Positions 8,716 to 18,222 of a DNA stretch of 64,000 bases are shown piece by piece. Position numbers and translations under genes: made by a program. The notes under the pieces are model-generated. The model worked only from the letters and a program-made list of their open reading frames with translations. It ran no database searches and was not told the DNA's origin. Positions within the stretch are counted from its first letter, which is position 1, and each line of letters begins with the position of its first letter. The DNA is from Petasospora fabianii (Eukaryota; Ascomycota; Saccharomycetes; Phaffomycetales; Wickerhamomycetaceae): contig CP048715.1 in the NCBI GenBank assembly GCA_022641835.1, forward strand, positions 1,984,001 to 2,048,000. The letters run 5' to 3'.

Positions 8716-11493
8716 CTACGTCTTCCTGAAAATATTCAAATCACCAAAGTCAAGCTTCTTCGAGCTGCCACTTGAAGGAATTCTACCCGAAGCCGGGGTC
8801 CTTTGATCCTTCAATGGACTTGGAATTGCAAACTTGGCTTGTGAATATCGTGTCTTCAGCGCCTCCATTCTCTTTCTCTTAATTCTCTCACTTCCAGGAA
8901 TACTTCCTCTCGTCATTGTTAAAGCAGGAATAGAGTAAGGATCCAAGACAGCCTTCTGAGGGGTCTGCAGTCCCAAGAATGGGGACACATTTCTCAAGCT
9001 CTTCATTTTCGTTGGTGAATCATCATCAACATCGTCACCAATATCCTCTTGCTTCAGCGGACTGACTCTTGGAAGCGGGCTGAGCCCTGCCGTATCCTCT
9101 TGCTCATCGCCACCCACACTCTCATATTCGTCAACCATAGGAGAAAACCTTTTCACCTGGGCATCCATGGCCTTACCCTGCCAGAGTAACAGTATCGCTC
9201 TAAGATGAGCACGATTCCAGCGAGCTTGGAAGCGATTGATCACTTCCTTATCACGACGAACCTTCATTAACTGAAGAGACCATGTGTTCAAATGTTTCAA
9301 AATTGTCTTGAGCTCAACATCCTCGAGATGTTCAATTAGACGCTGCTCAAGTTCCTGGGTGCGATAGTGCGAGATTTGAAGCTTGGTGAACCCTGTAGAG
9401 AGAAGGTTGAGTCTATTCATCTCTTCTGCCTGTTCAGACATACCTTGATACATCTGAAGTTTAGAGAACCAAATGCCAATGAGTGGTCTTGCATGGAGTT
9501 GGACAAGTTGATTCTGCTTGAAGTGCTGCTCAAGATCCACGAGATCACGGATTTTGTTGGACCAGAGTTGAAGCACCGTGAGTTTGAGGTTATTGTCCAT
9601 CGTGGAGTCAGCAAGCCTCTCCATTAGCGTAGCTTCCTTTATCGCATCATACTTCTTCACCCAGTGCTCGTAGAATCTCTTGGTGGCCAAAGAAGTTGAC
9701 TCGGTGGTGCGGAAGTTGGAAGCATCTCTCTCCATCTGATCATTGACACTTTTCTTCTCTTTCCATTTCTTTAGCACCTTACGGGCAAGGTGGAAGTCGG
9801 CAGTCTTTTCCAAAGCACGGATATTACTAACAGCAGCTCGCCAATTCTTGAAGTAAATGACTCTTGAGTATGAGTCGAATGCAGCAGCAGCTAGTTCTAA
9901 AGAGTTTTGCCTCTTTACCAGTACAACACTCCATTTCTCCCAAGACTTTTGCAGTTTCAACATGTCATGTTCAGCCTCGCGTTTCAAGAGTTGATGTCTC
10001 TTTCTCCACAGATCAAAGGCTCTCCACTTGATCACTCTCTCATGTTCACGAGATGCCAGTTTGTGCCTCCAGTTCCTCAAGATTCGCTTTGCCGTCTTGA
10101 AATCCAAACCTTGGTTGAAAGATGAGGCTTTTTGGTCGTTGATAAACCTTTGTTTGAACTGGTTCATCACGAACTGCTTCAAGAAGTGATCACGTTGATC
10201 CAACACCGTATTTTCAATCTGCTTGAACTTCAGCTGTTCAGACCATACAAGCAGAGTTCTATGCTTCTGGAATAGTGAAGACATTTCTTCAAGGTTCGAC
10301 TCATATTCGGCAACGGTTTCGTATTTCTTCCTCCACTTGGAAAAGAAGAACCCGCCATGGAACACCATCTCTAGTTCAAGAGCATCATCCATCATGGACT
10401 TCGTATTTGAAAAACTCTTCTTCCATATATGAAAAGCAGTCTTGGTTTTGAGGTCAGAACATTGCAACTTGGTGTTCAGTTTCCAGCACTTGAACATCTT
10501 TCGTATCAATGACGTCTCATAAACTTCATTAGGATCAACATCGAGCGGAACAAGCTTCTTTTTCCAGGTTAAAAAGAAGCGCCTTTGAACTTGCAAGTCA
10601 GCAACCTCTCTGAAAGAATCCCTTTCCTCCAAGTTTGTTAGCCAAATGTCGAAGAACTTCATTTGTGACTTCACCTTTTGGAAGATCTTTGCATTGTCCT
10701 CAAAGTCTTCAGTGTAAACACCATATTTGAATGCCCACTTCCCCCAGAACTTCTTGCGCTGATACATTTCCCAAACCTGCTGACTTTTATTTAGTTCAGC
10801 AAATTTGCGTCTTTTGATCAACCAAAGCTTGAATAATCGCTGATGGGATTTATATTCAATGAAGTGCAAAAAGTTTGATAGCTTCATAGCATCGTTAGCG
10901 GGTTCCTTCAAGAACAGGTCGATAACCTTTTCCAGCTTGCTCTGATCATTGCTATGCCGCAGCTGATTGTATATCGTAATGATGTAGCGGTCTTCGGAAG
11001 CGTTGGTTTTGGTCTCGGCCAGAATAGTGAAGTAGTGTGAAAGGATACCTTTGAAGTGAACATATCTTTGTGTAGCCGGCAGCTCCAAGAGAAGTCTGTT
11101 GAAGAGGTCGAAATCGATTTCTTGCGCAGGAGCATTTCGTGGCTCGGTGAAAGGGTCAGCTTCTGTTTCAGTGTCTTTGGTTAGGAGCATCTCAATAGAA
11201 CTCCCACTCATTGTTCTCCGTAGTGGGGTCATCGGGTTCTGGTGTTCATCGAAGAGAACGGTGCTCTCAGACACGTTCACAGAACGGCGGCGAGGCTGCT
11301 TGTCAATGTTGGAGAAATCTGAGCCCAAGTAGCTCATGGTGGACTCCCATTGGGACGGCAGAGGGCCCCGTGTGGGTGACCGATCACTCTGGAGACGGGT
11401 CATACCAGCAATGAGGTCCGTAGTGTTTTGGACGGCCTGCCGTGTTTTCGTTTTGGTTGGCGACACGGCTCGGAGAGAGTTCCTCCTGTCCAT
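8716..11493 (-). CDS. SFI1: Sfi1, centrin-binding spindle pole body half-bridge protein
   Basis: 925 residues from the ATG at 11493. The central two thirds is a long helical array of about 15-20 units ending in a Trp motif, for example FKLWLIKRRKFAELNK, FWGKWAFKYG, FFDIWLTNLEE, FFLTWKKKL and FKCWKLNTK. This is the Sfi1 repeat that binds one Cdc31/centrin each. Sfi1 filaments form the half-bridge of the spindle pole body and their C-termini control duplication. Both ends carry Ser/Thr-Pro sites (SPTK, SPTRG, TPLRR near the N-terminus; SPLPR, SPLK, SPTK, TPQK near the C-terminus), as expected for Cdk1 control. It is divergent from the racemase gene. Confidence 0.9.
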   Translation of the reverse strand: MDRRNSLRAVSPTKTKTRQAVQNTTDLIAGMTRLQSDRSPTRGPLPSQWESTMSYLGSDFSNIDKQPRRRSVNVSESTVLFDEHQNPMTPLRRTMSGSSIEMLLTKDTETEADPFTEPRNAPAQEIDFDLFNRLLLELPATQRYVHFKGILSHYFTILAETKTNASEDRYIITIYNQLRHSNDQSKLEKVIDLFLKEPANDAMKLSNFLHFIEYKSHQRLFKLWLIKRRKFAELNKSQQVWEMYQRKKFWGKWAFKYGVYTEDFEDNAKIFQKVKSQMKFFDIWLTNLEERDSFREVADLQVQRRFFLTWKKKLVPLDVDPNEVYETSLIRKMFKCWKLNTKLQCSDLKTKTAFHIWKKSFSNTKSMMDDALELEMVFHGGFFFSKWRKKYETVAEYESNLEEMSSLFQKHRTLLVWSEQLKFKQIENTVLDQRDHFLKQFVMNQFKQRFINDQKASSFNQGLDFKTAKRILRNWRHKLASREHERVIKWRAFDLWRKRHQLLKREAEHDMLKLQKSWEKWSVVLVKRQNSLELAAAAFDSYSRVIYFKNWRAAVSNIRALEKTADFHLARKVLKKWKEKKSVNDQMERDASNFRTTESTSLATKRFYEHWVKKYDAIKEATLMERLADSTMDNNLKLTVLQLWSNKIRDLVDLEQHFKQNQLVQLHARPLIGIWFSKLQMYQGMSEQAEEMNRLNLLSTGFTKLQISHYRTQELEQRLIEHLEDVELKTILKHLNTWSLQLMKVRRDKEVINRFQARWNRAHLRAILLLWQGKAMDAQVKRFSPMVDEYESVGGDEQEDTAGLSPLPRVSPLKQEDIGDDVDDDSPTKMKSLRNVSPFLGLQTPQKAVLDPYSIPALTMTRGSIPGSERIKRKRMEALKTRYSQAKFAIPSPLKDQRTPASGRIPSSGSSKKLDFGDLNIFRKT

Positions 11494-11815
11494 TCTCAAA
11501 GTGCTCTAACCAGTAGAGTATGGGAAATACGAATCAAGCGTCCTAGTGTGGCAATGGCTCTGAGACAGCGATGTAGAGTGATGTTCCTAACGCGTCTGAT
11601 CGCTGTTTTGATCAAACGGGTCCGCGGACGCACGTGATATTCATGGGATATGCACGTGACTATTTCTTCTCTCACCGCAGCTTCGGCAACCCCCGAGCTG
11701 CTTATCGTCTCTCGGCGAGCCGTATAAAAGCAGGGAGCCGTATAAAAGCAGGCGATCACCCAGTATACCCAGTACTGCTGGTCTACGTGATATACCTCAC
11801 CATCCATCGTTAATC
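11494..11815. promoter_or_regulatory. Divergent SFI1/DCG1 promoter with E-boxes, an MCB and a duplicated TATA box
   Basis: This 322-bp interval has an MCB ACGCGT (11590-11595) nearer SFI1, fitting G1/S control. Two copies of CACGTG (11631-11636 and 11653-11658) lie 22 bp apart in the middle, each inside GCACGTGA. A TTATC (GATAA on the other strand) lies at 11702-11706, followed by two TATAAAA boxes nearer the racemase gene. Factor assignments (MBF, Cbf1-like, GATA factors) are inferred from motifs only. Confidence 0.6.
11717..11752 (+). repeat. Perfect 18-bp tandem duplication containing a TATA box
   Basis: The unit GAGCCGTATAAAAGCAGG occurs twice with no spacer (11717-11734, 11735-11752). 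Each copy carries TATAAAA (11723-11729 and 11741-11747), so the racemase promoter has two identical TATA boxes 18 bp apart, the second about 70 bp before the first ATG. Confidence 0.95.
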
Positions 11816-12505
11816 ATGAACATGCGCATCGCTAACCAGATGAAGCTCCTTATTATCAACCCAAACTCCTCCAAATCCGTCACTGATAACCTCGAAGAGA
11901 TCCTCCCTGTTCCCCCACAGTCACATCTCTCTTTTTACACTGGTCCATCAGACGCTCCACCAGAGATTGATGGCCCAGAAACATCGAAAAAGTCATGCGA
12001 GACTTGTCTCAGAGATATCAAGGAGAAACAGCTGTACAAACACTATGACGGATATCTCGTGTGTTGCTACTCTGATCACCCATTGATCTATGAGTTGCGT
12101 AAGTTGACAGATAAACCTATTTTGGGTATCTTCCAGGCCAGTGTCACGTATGCTATGACAAGATCGCCGCAGAAGTTCGGTATCTTGACCTCTACAAAGT
12201 CATGGGAGCCAATTTTGGACGAAGCTGTGAAGGCTTTCTTCGGTGGTGTTGATGTGCCGTTGTTCACAGGCACTGTTGCATCTAATGTTAATGTTTTGGG
12301 TCTCAGTGATCCTGAGAACTACAAAAAGCTCGTGAAGAAGGCCAACAAGGTTGTTGATGATGGTGCAAAGACAATTCTTCTTGGATGTGCTGGTCTTTCT
12401 GGACTGGAAGGTAAACTGATGGAATCTATTCCAGGTGTCGTGATCGTTGACAGTGTTAAACTTGGTGTTGAGTTGCTCTACTCGCTCGTTAGAATGGAGT
12501 CTTGA
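11816..12505 (+). CDS. DCG1: Dcg1-type Asp/Glu racemase superfamily (allantoin/hydantoin racemase-like)
   Basis: 229 residues. The start of the conserved fold, KLLIINPNSSKSVTDNL, is typical of the hydantoin racemase branch. The two catalytic cysteines of the superfamily are likely those in LVCCYSDHP and LLGCAGLSG. S. cerevisiae DCG1 lies in the allantoin-degradation cluster under nitrogen catabolite repression, and a GATAA core upstream is consistent with that; here no other allantoin gene is adjacent. Three in-frame ATGs (11816, 11822, 11840) lie close together; the third matches the usual family N-terminus. The substrate is unproven. It is convergent with the SRAP gene, 50 bp apart. Confidence 0.8.
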   Translation: MNMRIANQMKLLIINPNSSKSVTDNLEEILPVPPQSHLSFYTGPSDAPPEIDGPETSKKSCETCLRDIKEKQLYKHYDGYLVCCYSDHPLIYELRKLTDKPILGIFQASVTYAMTRSPQKFGILTSTKSWEPILDEAVKAFFGGVDVPLFTGTVASNVNVLGLSDPENYKKLVKKANKVVDDGAKTILLGCAGLSGLEGKLMESIPGVVIVDSVKLGVELLYSLVRMES

Positions 12506-12555
12506 GCTACGGTTCAATGAAAAAAGGTCATTAATGCATTGCAGTCAGTCTTTCG

Positions 12556-13634
12556 TCATGATCGTTTCGGCTTTTTGACCTCTTTTTTTATGCGGTCCTC
12601 AATAGTTTCACTGGCCTCTCTCTTTAGACTTGGCTCTTCATCTTCTTTAGCAGAGTTCTTCTTCGCAAATAGACTGGTAATGTCACGAGCTTTCTTTGAT
12701 GATGATTTTTCAGCAGTGCTCTTTGGTTTCTCGCTTTTAACTGTGTCCTTTCCACTCTTGAAGAATAGTGATATGTCATTCTTCTTAATTTCCTGCGTAA
12801 GATATTCGCCATCATTCTTTACATTCCCGACATCCCTAGTCACTTCATACCACTCCAGATCCTGCTTGCAGTGTTCATAGGCTTTCAGACAAGTTGTTCC
12901 AAACTCATCTGTCCATTTCTCGTTTCCAAGCCAACGATTCCATTCATTACTCCCTGGCCTCATCACAATTGGCATTCTTGCATGCAGCCACTCAAGATCC
13001 TTTGGTGCTGGGCCCGTGACAATGGTGTAAGACAGAACCGTTGAGCCATTCTCCAAATTAGCGCTTGAGCACATTCCCGCCAGATACATAAGCTGGTTGT
13101 CTTTACGTTTGATGTAATAAGGGATTTTGTCCACCTTTTTGGTGGTATCACTCGTCTTGTGAAGCCACTCGTAGTAGCCTTGTATTGGGACCACACATCT
13201 GAAGTGTTCTCCACGCACGGACTTCCATAGTTTAGCTCCGTCAAGAATGGATTCTTTGCGAGCATTGAACGTTCTGAAGTGGTCAGAAGTCTTGAGCTCT
13301 TTTGTCCAGAAAGGGATGAGTCCCCATGTCATGTATTCAATCGATGGGGTATCTGTGGAGCGGTCGCTATCAGGTTGCTCCTCGGCCCCCTCATTGTCGT
13401 GATGGATACGGAAAACGGGAGCATGCTTAGTTGGCCCGATGTTATAGCCACGATCTGAGGTATTGTTCTGTGATTCTTCATGAAGGCTTGCCAGACGGAT
13501 GTTTTCGAGTTCAAGTTGTTGTTGCATTGCTTGTTGAAGTGCTTGCTCATTCTAGAATAGCAATGTCAGTGATTAGCCATGGTTGAGAAAGAGAATTGAA
13601 AACTCACAAGAGCCATTGCGTAGCGTCCACACAT
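12556..13634 (-). CDS. SRAP/HMCES-family protein that crosslinks abasic DNA sites (one intron)
   Basis: Exon 1 (13634-13608) encodes MCGRYAMAL; a 56-nt intron (13607-13552, GTGAGT to CTAG) leads to exon 2 (13551-12556), 340 residues in total. Splicing is essential: only exon 1 supplies Cys2, which becomes the N-terminal residue after Met removal and forms the thiazolidine link to abasic single-stranded DNA. Other family residues follow: YMTWGLIPFWTK, FNARKES, RCVVPIQGYYEWL with its Glu, and HARMPIVM with its His. The C-terminus is Lys/Ser-rich and disordered (DITSLFAKK), a possible PIP-like segment. It corresponds to yeast YMR114C, beside MGR3 there as here. An unspliced reading would start too late and lose the active site. 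Confidence 0.9.
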
Positions 13635-14057
13635 GATATATGAGTGCCTCAGGCAATTAAGGGTTATTCAATAGGGCAAGCAGGCACTTCACAGTGAGTA
13701 TATTGATGGCCGGGAAGAAGCGATAGTGTTAGAGCTCACTAGGATGCAAGCGCGATACTCAGTCCTGGGGAAAGGTACCGTCCCCCGCTTATGACAAACT
13801 GACCGTAACAATCTCCACTCTCCGATTAACTAGCTTCTGAGAGATAAGATCACGAAATCCAACAAGACTGACATCATGTTTGCGACCTTGTCAGAAGCCT
13901 AATGACATAGTATTACCCTTAGTTGTACCGACTGCTGCCATTTCTGCACGGGCAAACAGTGCGGTGGGCTCCCGAACGATGAGGAACCTCGATGTGAACT
14001 CCACCTTAACAATAGCAGGACTCACTCACCACCAAATATCCACAACGACACGTCAAG
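13635..14057. other. Divergent promoter region between the SRAP gene and MGR3
   Basis: About 423 bp between two start codons. It contains a 78-codon plus-strand open frame (13880-14116) with no recognisable content, overlapping the MGR3 start, which I regard as chance. No clear TATA box seen. Confidence 0.5.
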
Positions 14058-15587
14058 ATGTTACGAATGATGCGCCTGCCCACACGGCCATCTTCACAAT
14101 GCTTCAAACTGGCTAGATCGGGCCACTGGATGCCTTCAACACCCTCTATTACCATTGCTCGTTCTCTCGCCACACGCAACCCACGTCGCCCACCACAGCA
14201 TTTTGCTGCTTATAGACCCCGCTATTACTGGACCAAGGTCATGCTTAGTGTACTTGGTGGTCTTGGTGTGGTATCTGGTGGTCTTTGGTACTTTTACTGG
14301 CCTCATCATACATTCTCGACTGAAGTTGCTAAGATTCTACGAAAGGGTCTTTGGGCTGAGTCCGAACGTGGCGGATACGACTACACAAAGGCCCTAGAGT
14401 ATTATATCGAGGCTCTTGAACAGGCACAGAACCAAGGCTTGGACCCCTTGTGTGACGAGTACACTGGTATACAACTCAAAATTGCTGAGATGTACGAGAA
14501 GCTGTCCATGAATCAAGACGCACTGATGTTGTACTCCGAAATCTCTGCTGCATACCTCGACGCATTGACGAAACCAGGAAATGTTCCAGAGAAACTAAGA
14601 CCGCATTTGATTCAAAAGGATTTGAGAGTTGTTATTAAGAGCGTGGAATTGAACTCACAGAACGCTCAGATGTGCAAAATGCTGCTCCTGACACATCTGT
14701 TAGTTGCTCAAGAAGAAGTTGCTAAACGCAGTGCCACTGCCGCCAATTTGATCACCAGGGATCATCCACATCAGGGGATCCAAGGTGAAAGGGAAGCTGG
14801 ACATATTGAAGTCGATGGGTCCCACTCTGAGCCACAACTGATGACTGCTGAAAACATACACACTAGTCCTTCTGGTGATGGAGTAATCGAACTTGAGCAC
14901 AACCGTGAAGCATGGGAGCCATTTGCTGATGAGCTCTTCAATGCTCGTGATCTTTTCGTTGCTATTTGTCTCGCCACTGGTGACATTGCATCGGCTGCCC
15001 GTGCTAAGACTGCCACAACAGAATGGATGATCCATGCTGATCGTCATCCAGGTGAGATCCTCATGTCACAGACCAACCTTGGTTCAATCATGTACTTGAA
15101 CGCCGAAGCATTTGAGGATAAAGTTGCGAGAGGGAAAAAGGAAGGAAATGTCCCTGCTGATGAGATGAATTACAATGAGAAGGCCAAGGACCAATCGTTG
15201 ACTTTGGCCATCAAGTGTTACCAATCCGTTTTGGATTCGGCTAAAAAGTTCCCTGCTAACTTAAGACAGGATGACCGTCTCGAAGAGTCGATTGCCTTAT
15301 CCACATATGGTCTTGGTGTGATCAAACTTCATGTCGGTGAGCTCGCTCCAGCTAAGAATCTCTTGAGAGAATCTAGACTCAGAGCCAAAGGTGCTGGATT
15401 CGAGGATCTCGTTGTTCAGGCTGAGGTTGAACTTGAGAAGGTGAATAAGGCGATCGAGCTCCAAGCAGTGGCCTTCACACAGAACAAGGAGATGTCTGAT
15501 GAGGAGGAAACAGAGAAGATCAAGGCTATGATTGATGATGCCGAGGAGATCAACTTCACTGTTCAAGTAGCTAAAAAGTCTGAGTAA
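14058..15587 (+). CDS. MGR3: Mgr3, adaptor of the mitochondrial i-AAA (Yme1) protease
   Basis: 509 residues with an Arg/Ser-rich presequence (1-55), one membrane segment at about 60-82 (KVMLSVLGGLGVVSGGLWYF) and a large helical domain with tetratricopeptide-type repeats, such as DYTKALEYYIEALEQAQ and IALSTYGLGVIKLHVGE. This is the Mgr3 layout: anchored in the inner membrane with the repeats in the intermembrane space, delivering unfolded substrates to Yme1 together with Mgr1. Identity is supported by conserved divergence from the YMR114C-type SRAP gene and by ASC1 nearby, as in S. cerevisiae. A second ATG four codons in is a possible start. Confidence 0.85.
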   Translation: MLRMMRLPTRPSSQCFKLARSGHWMPSTPSITIARSLATRNPRRPPQHFAAYRPRYYWTKVMLSVLGGLGVVSGGLWYFYWPHHTFSTEVAKILRKGLWAESERGGYDYTKALEYYIEALEQAQNQGLDPLCDEYTGIQLKIAEMYEKLSMNQDALMLYSEISAAYLDALTKPGNVPEKLRPHLIQKDLRVVIKSVELNSQNAQMCKMLLLTHLLVAQEEVAKRSATAANLITRDHPHQGIQGEREAGHIEVDGSHSEPQLMTAENIHTSPSGDGVIELEHNREAWEPFADELFNARDLFVAICLATGDIASAARAKTATTEWMIHADRHPGEILMSQTNLGSIMYLNAEAFEDKVARGKKEGNVPADEMNYNEKAKDQSLTLAIKCYQSVLDSAKKFPANLRQDDRLEESIALSTYGLGVIKLHVGELAPAKNLLRESRLRAKGAGFEDLVVQAEVELEKVNKAIELQAVAFTQNKEMSDEEETEKIKAMIDDAEEINFTVQVAKKSE

Positions 15588-15861
15588 AGGAAATGTACAT
15601 ATGTTTGCGTCTCATGAATAAATACACTGACAATGGTCAATAGGCGTATTGATTGTCTCCATTATACGGGTTCAAGGTAGATAATCGCCCCGCTCAGTAC
15701 TGCTTGTCATAGAGATCGTGTGTTGCCCCACATCAAAAGTCTGCCAAAACGGCCCGTGTCGAATTTCCAACCAACAAACTTCGGGTCCACCTAAAACGAT
15801 GAGACTTCGACCATATTAAATGTTCACTCTTATCTGGGTAAGCTCTTCTGCATCCAGAAAG

Positions 15862-18222
15862 ATGAGCGTAACGCGAAACCTGATTCGTCAGACCCCGTGT
15901 CTGCTACGGCGCTTCACCACAGCTCCTGTGCTTCGTCAACATATCGAGCTAAATACCGACACACTAGTATCTGGGGTTAAGCCAACCACCGCTTTCACCT
16001 CTTCAAAATCACCACAAAGTGATCCTATAGACTACAGCAACGACACTATACGTAAAGTATTTGATGATGATGTATTTTGGCACAATTTTCAGAAGTCCAA
16101 ATCCACAGCATGGTCCATGGTCGGTCTCGAACAGAAAGAGACCGGCTTGTTCCGCAATCCATATCTCACATCACCATCTGGACTACGAAAGTTCAGCCAT
16201 GATTCTTCACGGAAAGCCCAACAGATACTGAGTGAGCTTGTGGCTCCACAGACCGATGAAGGCCTAAAGAAGTACATCGCTACACTCGACCGGCTCAGTG
16301 ATATTTTATGTCGTGTGATTGATCTAGCCGAGTTCATTAGAGTGGCGCATCCATCTCGCGCTATGGTGACAGCTGCTCAGGAGTGTCATGAGGAGATGTT
16401 TGAGTTCATGAATATCTTGAATACAAACATTCATCTGTATGAGAACTTGCACAAAGTGCTGAATACAGAACGGATCAGAAGCGCGCTGACTGATGAGGAA
16501 GTTCAAGTTGGTGAAATTCTTTTGGCCGATTTCCTCAAGTCTGGTATCACGATGGACGATGAGACGAGAAATGACTTCATTAACATCTCTCAGAGGATCG
16601 CGGTTCTCGGTCAGCATTTTGCCAATGGTGTTGGTGAGCCAGAGTCCGATCATACATTGATTCCAGCTGCTGATATGAAGGGCACTGATACACATTTATT
16701 GTCACAGATTCCAATGGATATCAGACGCAGAAACTACAAGATCCCAACACAGGGGTTCCTGGCACATGCGGTTCTCAGATCATCACCTAATGAATCAGTC
16801 AGAAAGAGGGTCTGGATCGGTTTGCATTCCACTTCAAAATCTCAAGTTGCTGTTCTTGAGGACATGCTTCGTCATCGTGGTATCTTGGCACGTGTCTTGG
16901 GAAGAGACTCTTACTCCTCATACCAGCTAGAGGAGAAGATGGCCAAGAAACCAACGCACGTTTTGGACTTCCTCAAGAAATTGGCCCAGGAGACCAAGAA
17001 GCACGCATGCGGTGAACTGAGATCGCTTGCAACACTTAAACAACGTCAACTTGGTCAACATCATGAACTCAGTGACGAAGAGGTGGCTGAATTCTTGAAG
17101 CCATGGGACAGGGACTACTTTTCCACTATTTACTTTGCATCACAACGCACTTCCAACCAAGAACAGCTCTCATCATACTTCTCCCTTGGATCAGTGATGC
17201 AGGGTCTCTCGAATCTCTTTTCTAAAATTTATGGCATCCAACTCGTTCCTGCACCACTTCTTGCCGGTGAATCATGGTCCAATGATGTGCGTCGTCTTGA
17301 TGTCGTTTCGGAGAATGAAGGTCTAATTGGCGTTGTCTATTGCGATTTGTTTCAACGTGGCGGTAAGACCCCAAACCCAGCTCATTTCACTGTGTGCTGT
17401 TCCAGAAAGATTTATGCCGATGAAGCACCAGAGGATCTTGCACTGATCCAAAAGGGTACATCTCCCCTCACCAATGAGCAGTTCCAGCTGCCAGTCATTT
17501 CACTTGTTTGCAACTTTGAACGCCATGGTGGTATTGGTAAGTGTCTACTGACCTTGAATGAGGTTGAGACCATCTTCCATGAGATGGGTCACGCTATGCA
17601 CTCTATGCTTGGTCGTACCGCACTTCATAACACTTCTGGTACTCGCTGTGCTACAGATTTTGTGGAACTTCCATCGATTCTTATGGAGCACTTTGCTAAG
17701 GATGCTCGTGTGATTCAAAGCTTTGCCCGCCATTACCTTACAGACGAACCAATTCCATTGCCATTGTTGACAAAGTTCCAAGAGGAGAGCCAGTTTTTGA
17801 TGCATTCTGAGTCTTATTCACAGATCAAGATGGCCCTGTTGGATCAGTTGTTGCACAGTGATGCTGTCTTGTCAGAGCAGTTTGACTCTACAACATTGTA
17901 TCATTCATTAGAATCTAAATTGAGGGTATTTGCCGATACTGAGTCCAATTGGCAAGGTAAGTTTGGCCATTTGTTCGGATACGGCGGTTCTTACTACTCA
18001 TACCTTCTGGATAGAGCAATTGCATCCAAGGTTTGGGACCACCTCTTTGCGGAGAATCCACTGAGCAGAGAGAACGGAGAGAAATTTAAGAATAGAGTGT
18101 TAAAATGGGGTGGATCTAGGGATCCATGGTTATGTGTTGCAGATGTTCTTGATACACCTCAGATCTCTAAGGGTGACGATGCTGCTATGAAGCTGATTGG
18201 TGAGACCAACTTGAGCGTTTGA
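15862..18222 (+). CDS. OCT1: Oct1, mitochondrial intermediate peptidase
   Basis: The frame is open from an ATG at 15820 (800 codons), but I favour the ATG at 15862, giving 786 residues that begin MSVTRNLIRQTPCLLRRF, an ordinary presequence. It is an M3-family metallopeptidase with the zinc motif HEMGH in TIFHEMGHAMHSMLG (residues 587-591 counted from 15820), followed by CATDFVELPS with the third ligand region. Oct1 removes eight residues from precursors already cut by the matrix processing peptidase, stabilising imported proteins such as Fe-S and respiratory subunits. Length matches the family (about 770). It follows MGR3 on the same strand. Confidence 0.92.
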   Translation: MSVTRNLIRQTPCLLRRFTTAPVLRQHIELNTDTLVSGVKPTTAFTSSKSPQSDPIDYSNDTIRKVFDDDVFWHNFQKSKSTAWSMVGLEQKETGLFRNPYLTSPSGLRKFSHDSSRKAQQILSELVAPQTDEGLKKYIATLDRLSDILCRVIDLAEFIRVAHPSRAMVTAAQECHEEMFEFMNILNTNIHLYENLHKVLNTERIRSALTDEEVQVGEILLADFLKSGITMDDETRNDFINISQRIAVLGQHFANGVGEPESDHTLIPAADMKGTDTHLLSQIPMDIRRRNYKIPTQGFLAHAVLRSSPNESVRKRVWIGLHSTSKSQVAVLEDMLRHRGILARVLGRDSYSSYQLEEKMAKKPTHVLDFLKKLAQETKKHACGELRSLATLKQRQLGQHHELSDEEVAEFLKPWDRDYFSTIYFASQRTSNQEQLSSYFSLGSVMQGLSNLFSKIYGIQLVPAPLLAGESWSNDVRRLDVVSENEGLIGVVYCDLFQRGGKTPNPAHFTVCCSRKIYADEAPEDLALIQKGTSPLTNEQFQLPVISLVCNFERHGGIGKCLLTLNEVETIFHEMGHAMHSMLGRTALHNTSGTRCATDFVELPSILMEHFAKDARVIQSFARHYLTDEPIPLPLLTKFQEESQFLMHSESYSQIKMALLDQLLHSDAVLSEQFDSTTLYHSLESKLRVFADTESNWQGKFGHLFGYGGSYYSYLLDRAIASKVWDHLFAENPLSRENGEKFKNRVLKWGGSRDPWLCVADVLDTPQISKGDDAAMKLIGETNLSV

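Noticed and set aside
15820-15861. Upstream 14-codon extension of OCT1
   Set aside because: In-frame and possible, but the second ATG gives the more typical presequence; GTAAGC nearby is too close to any AG to form an intron.
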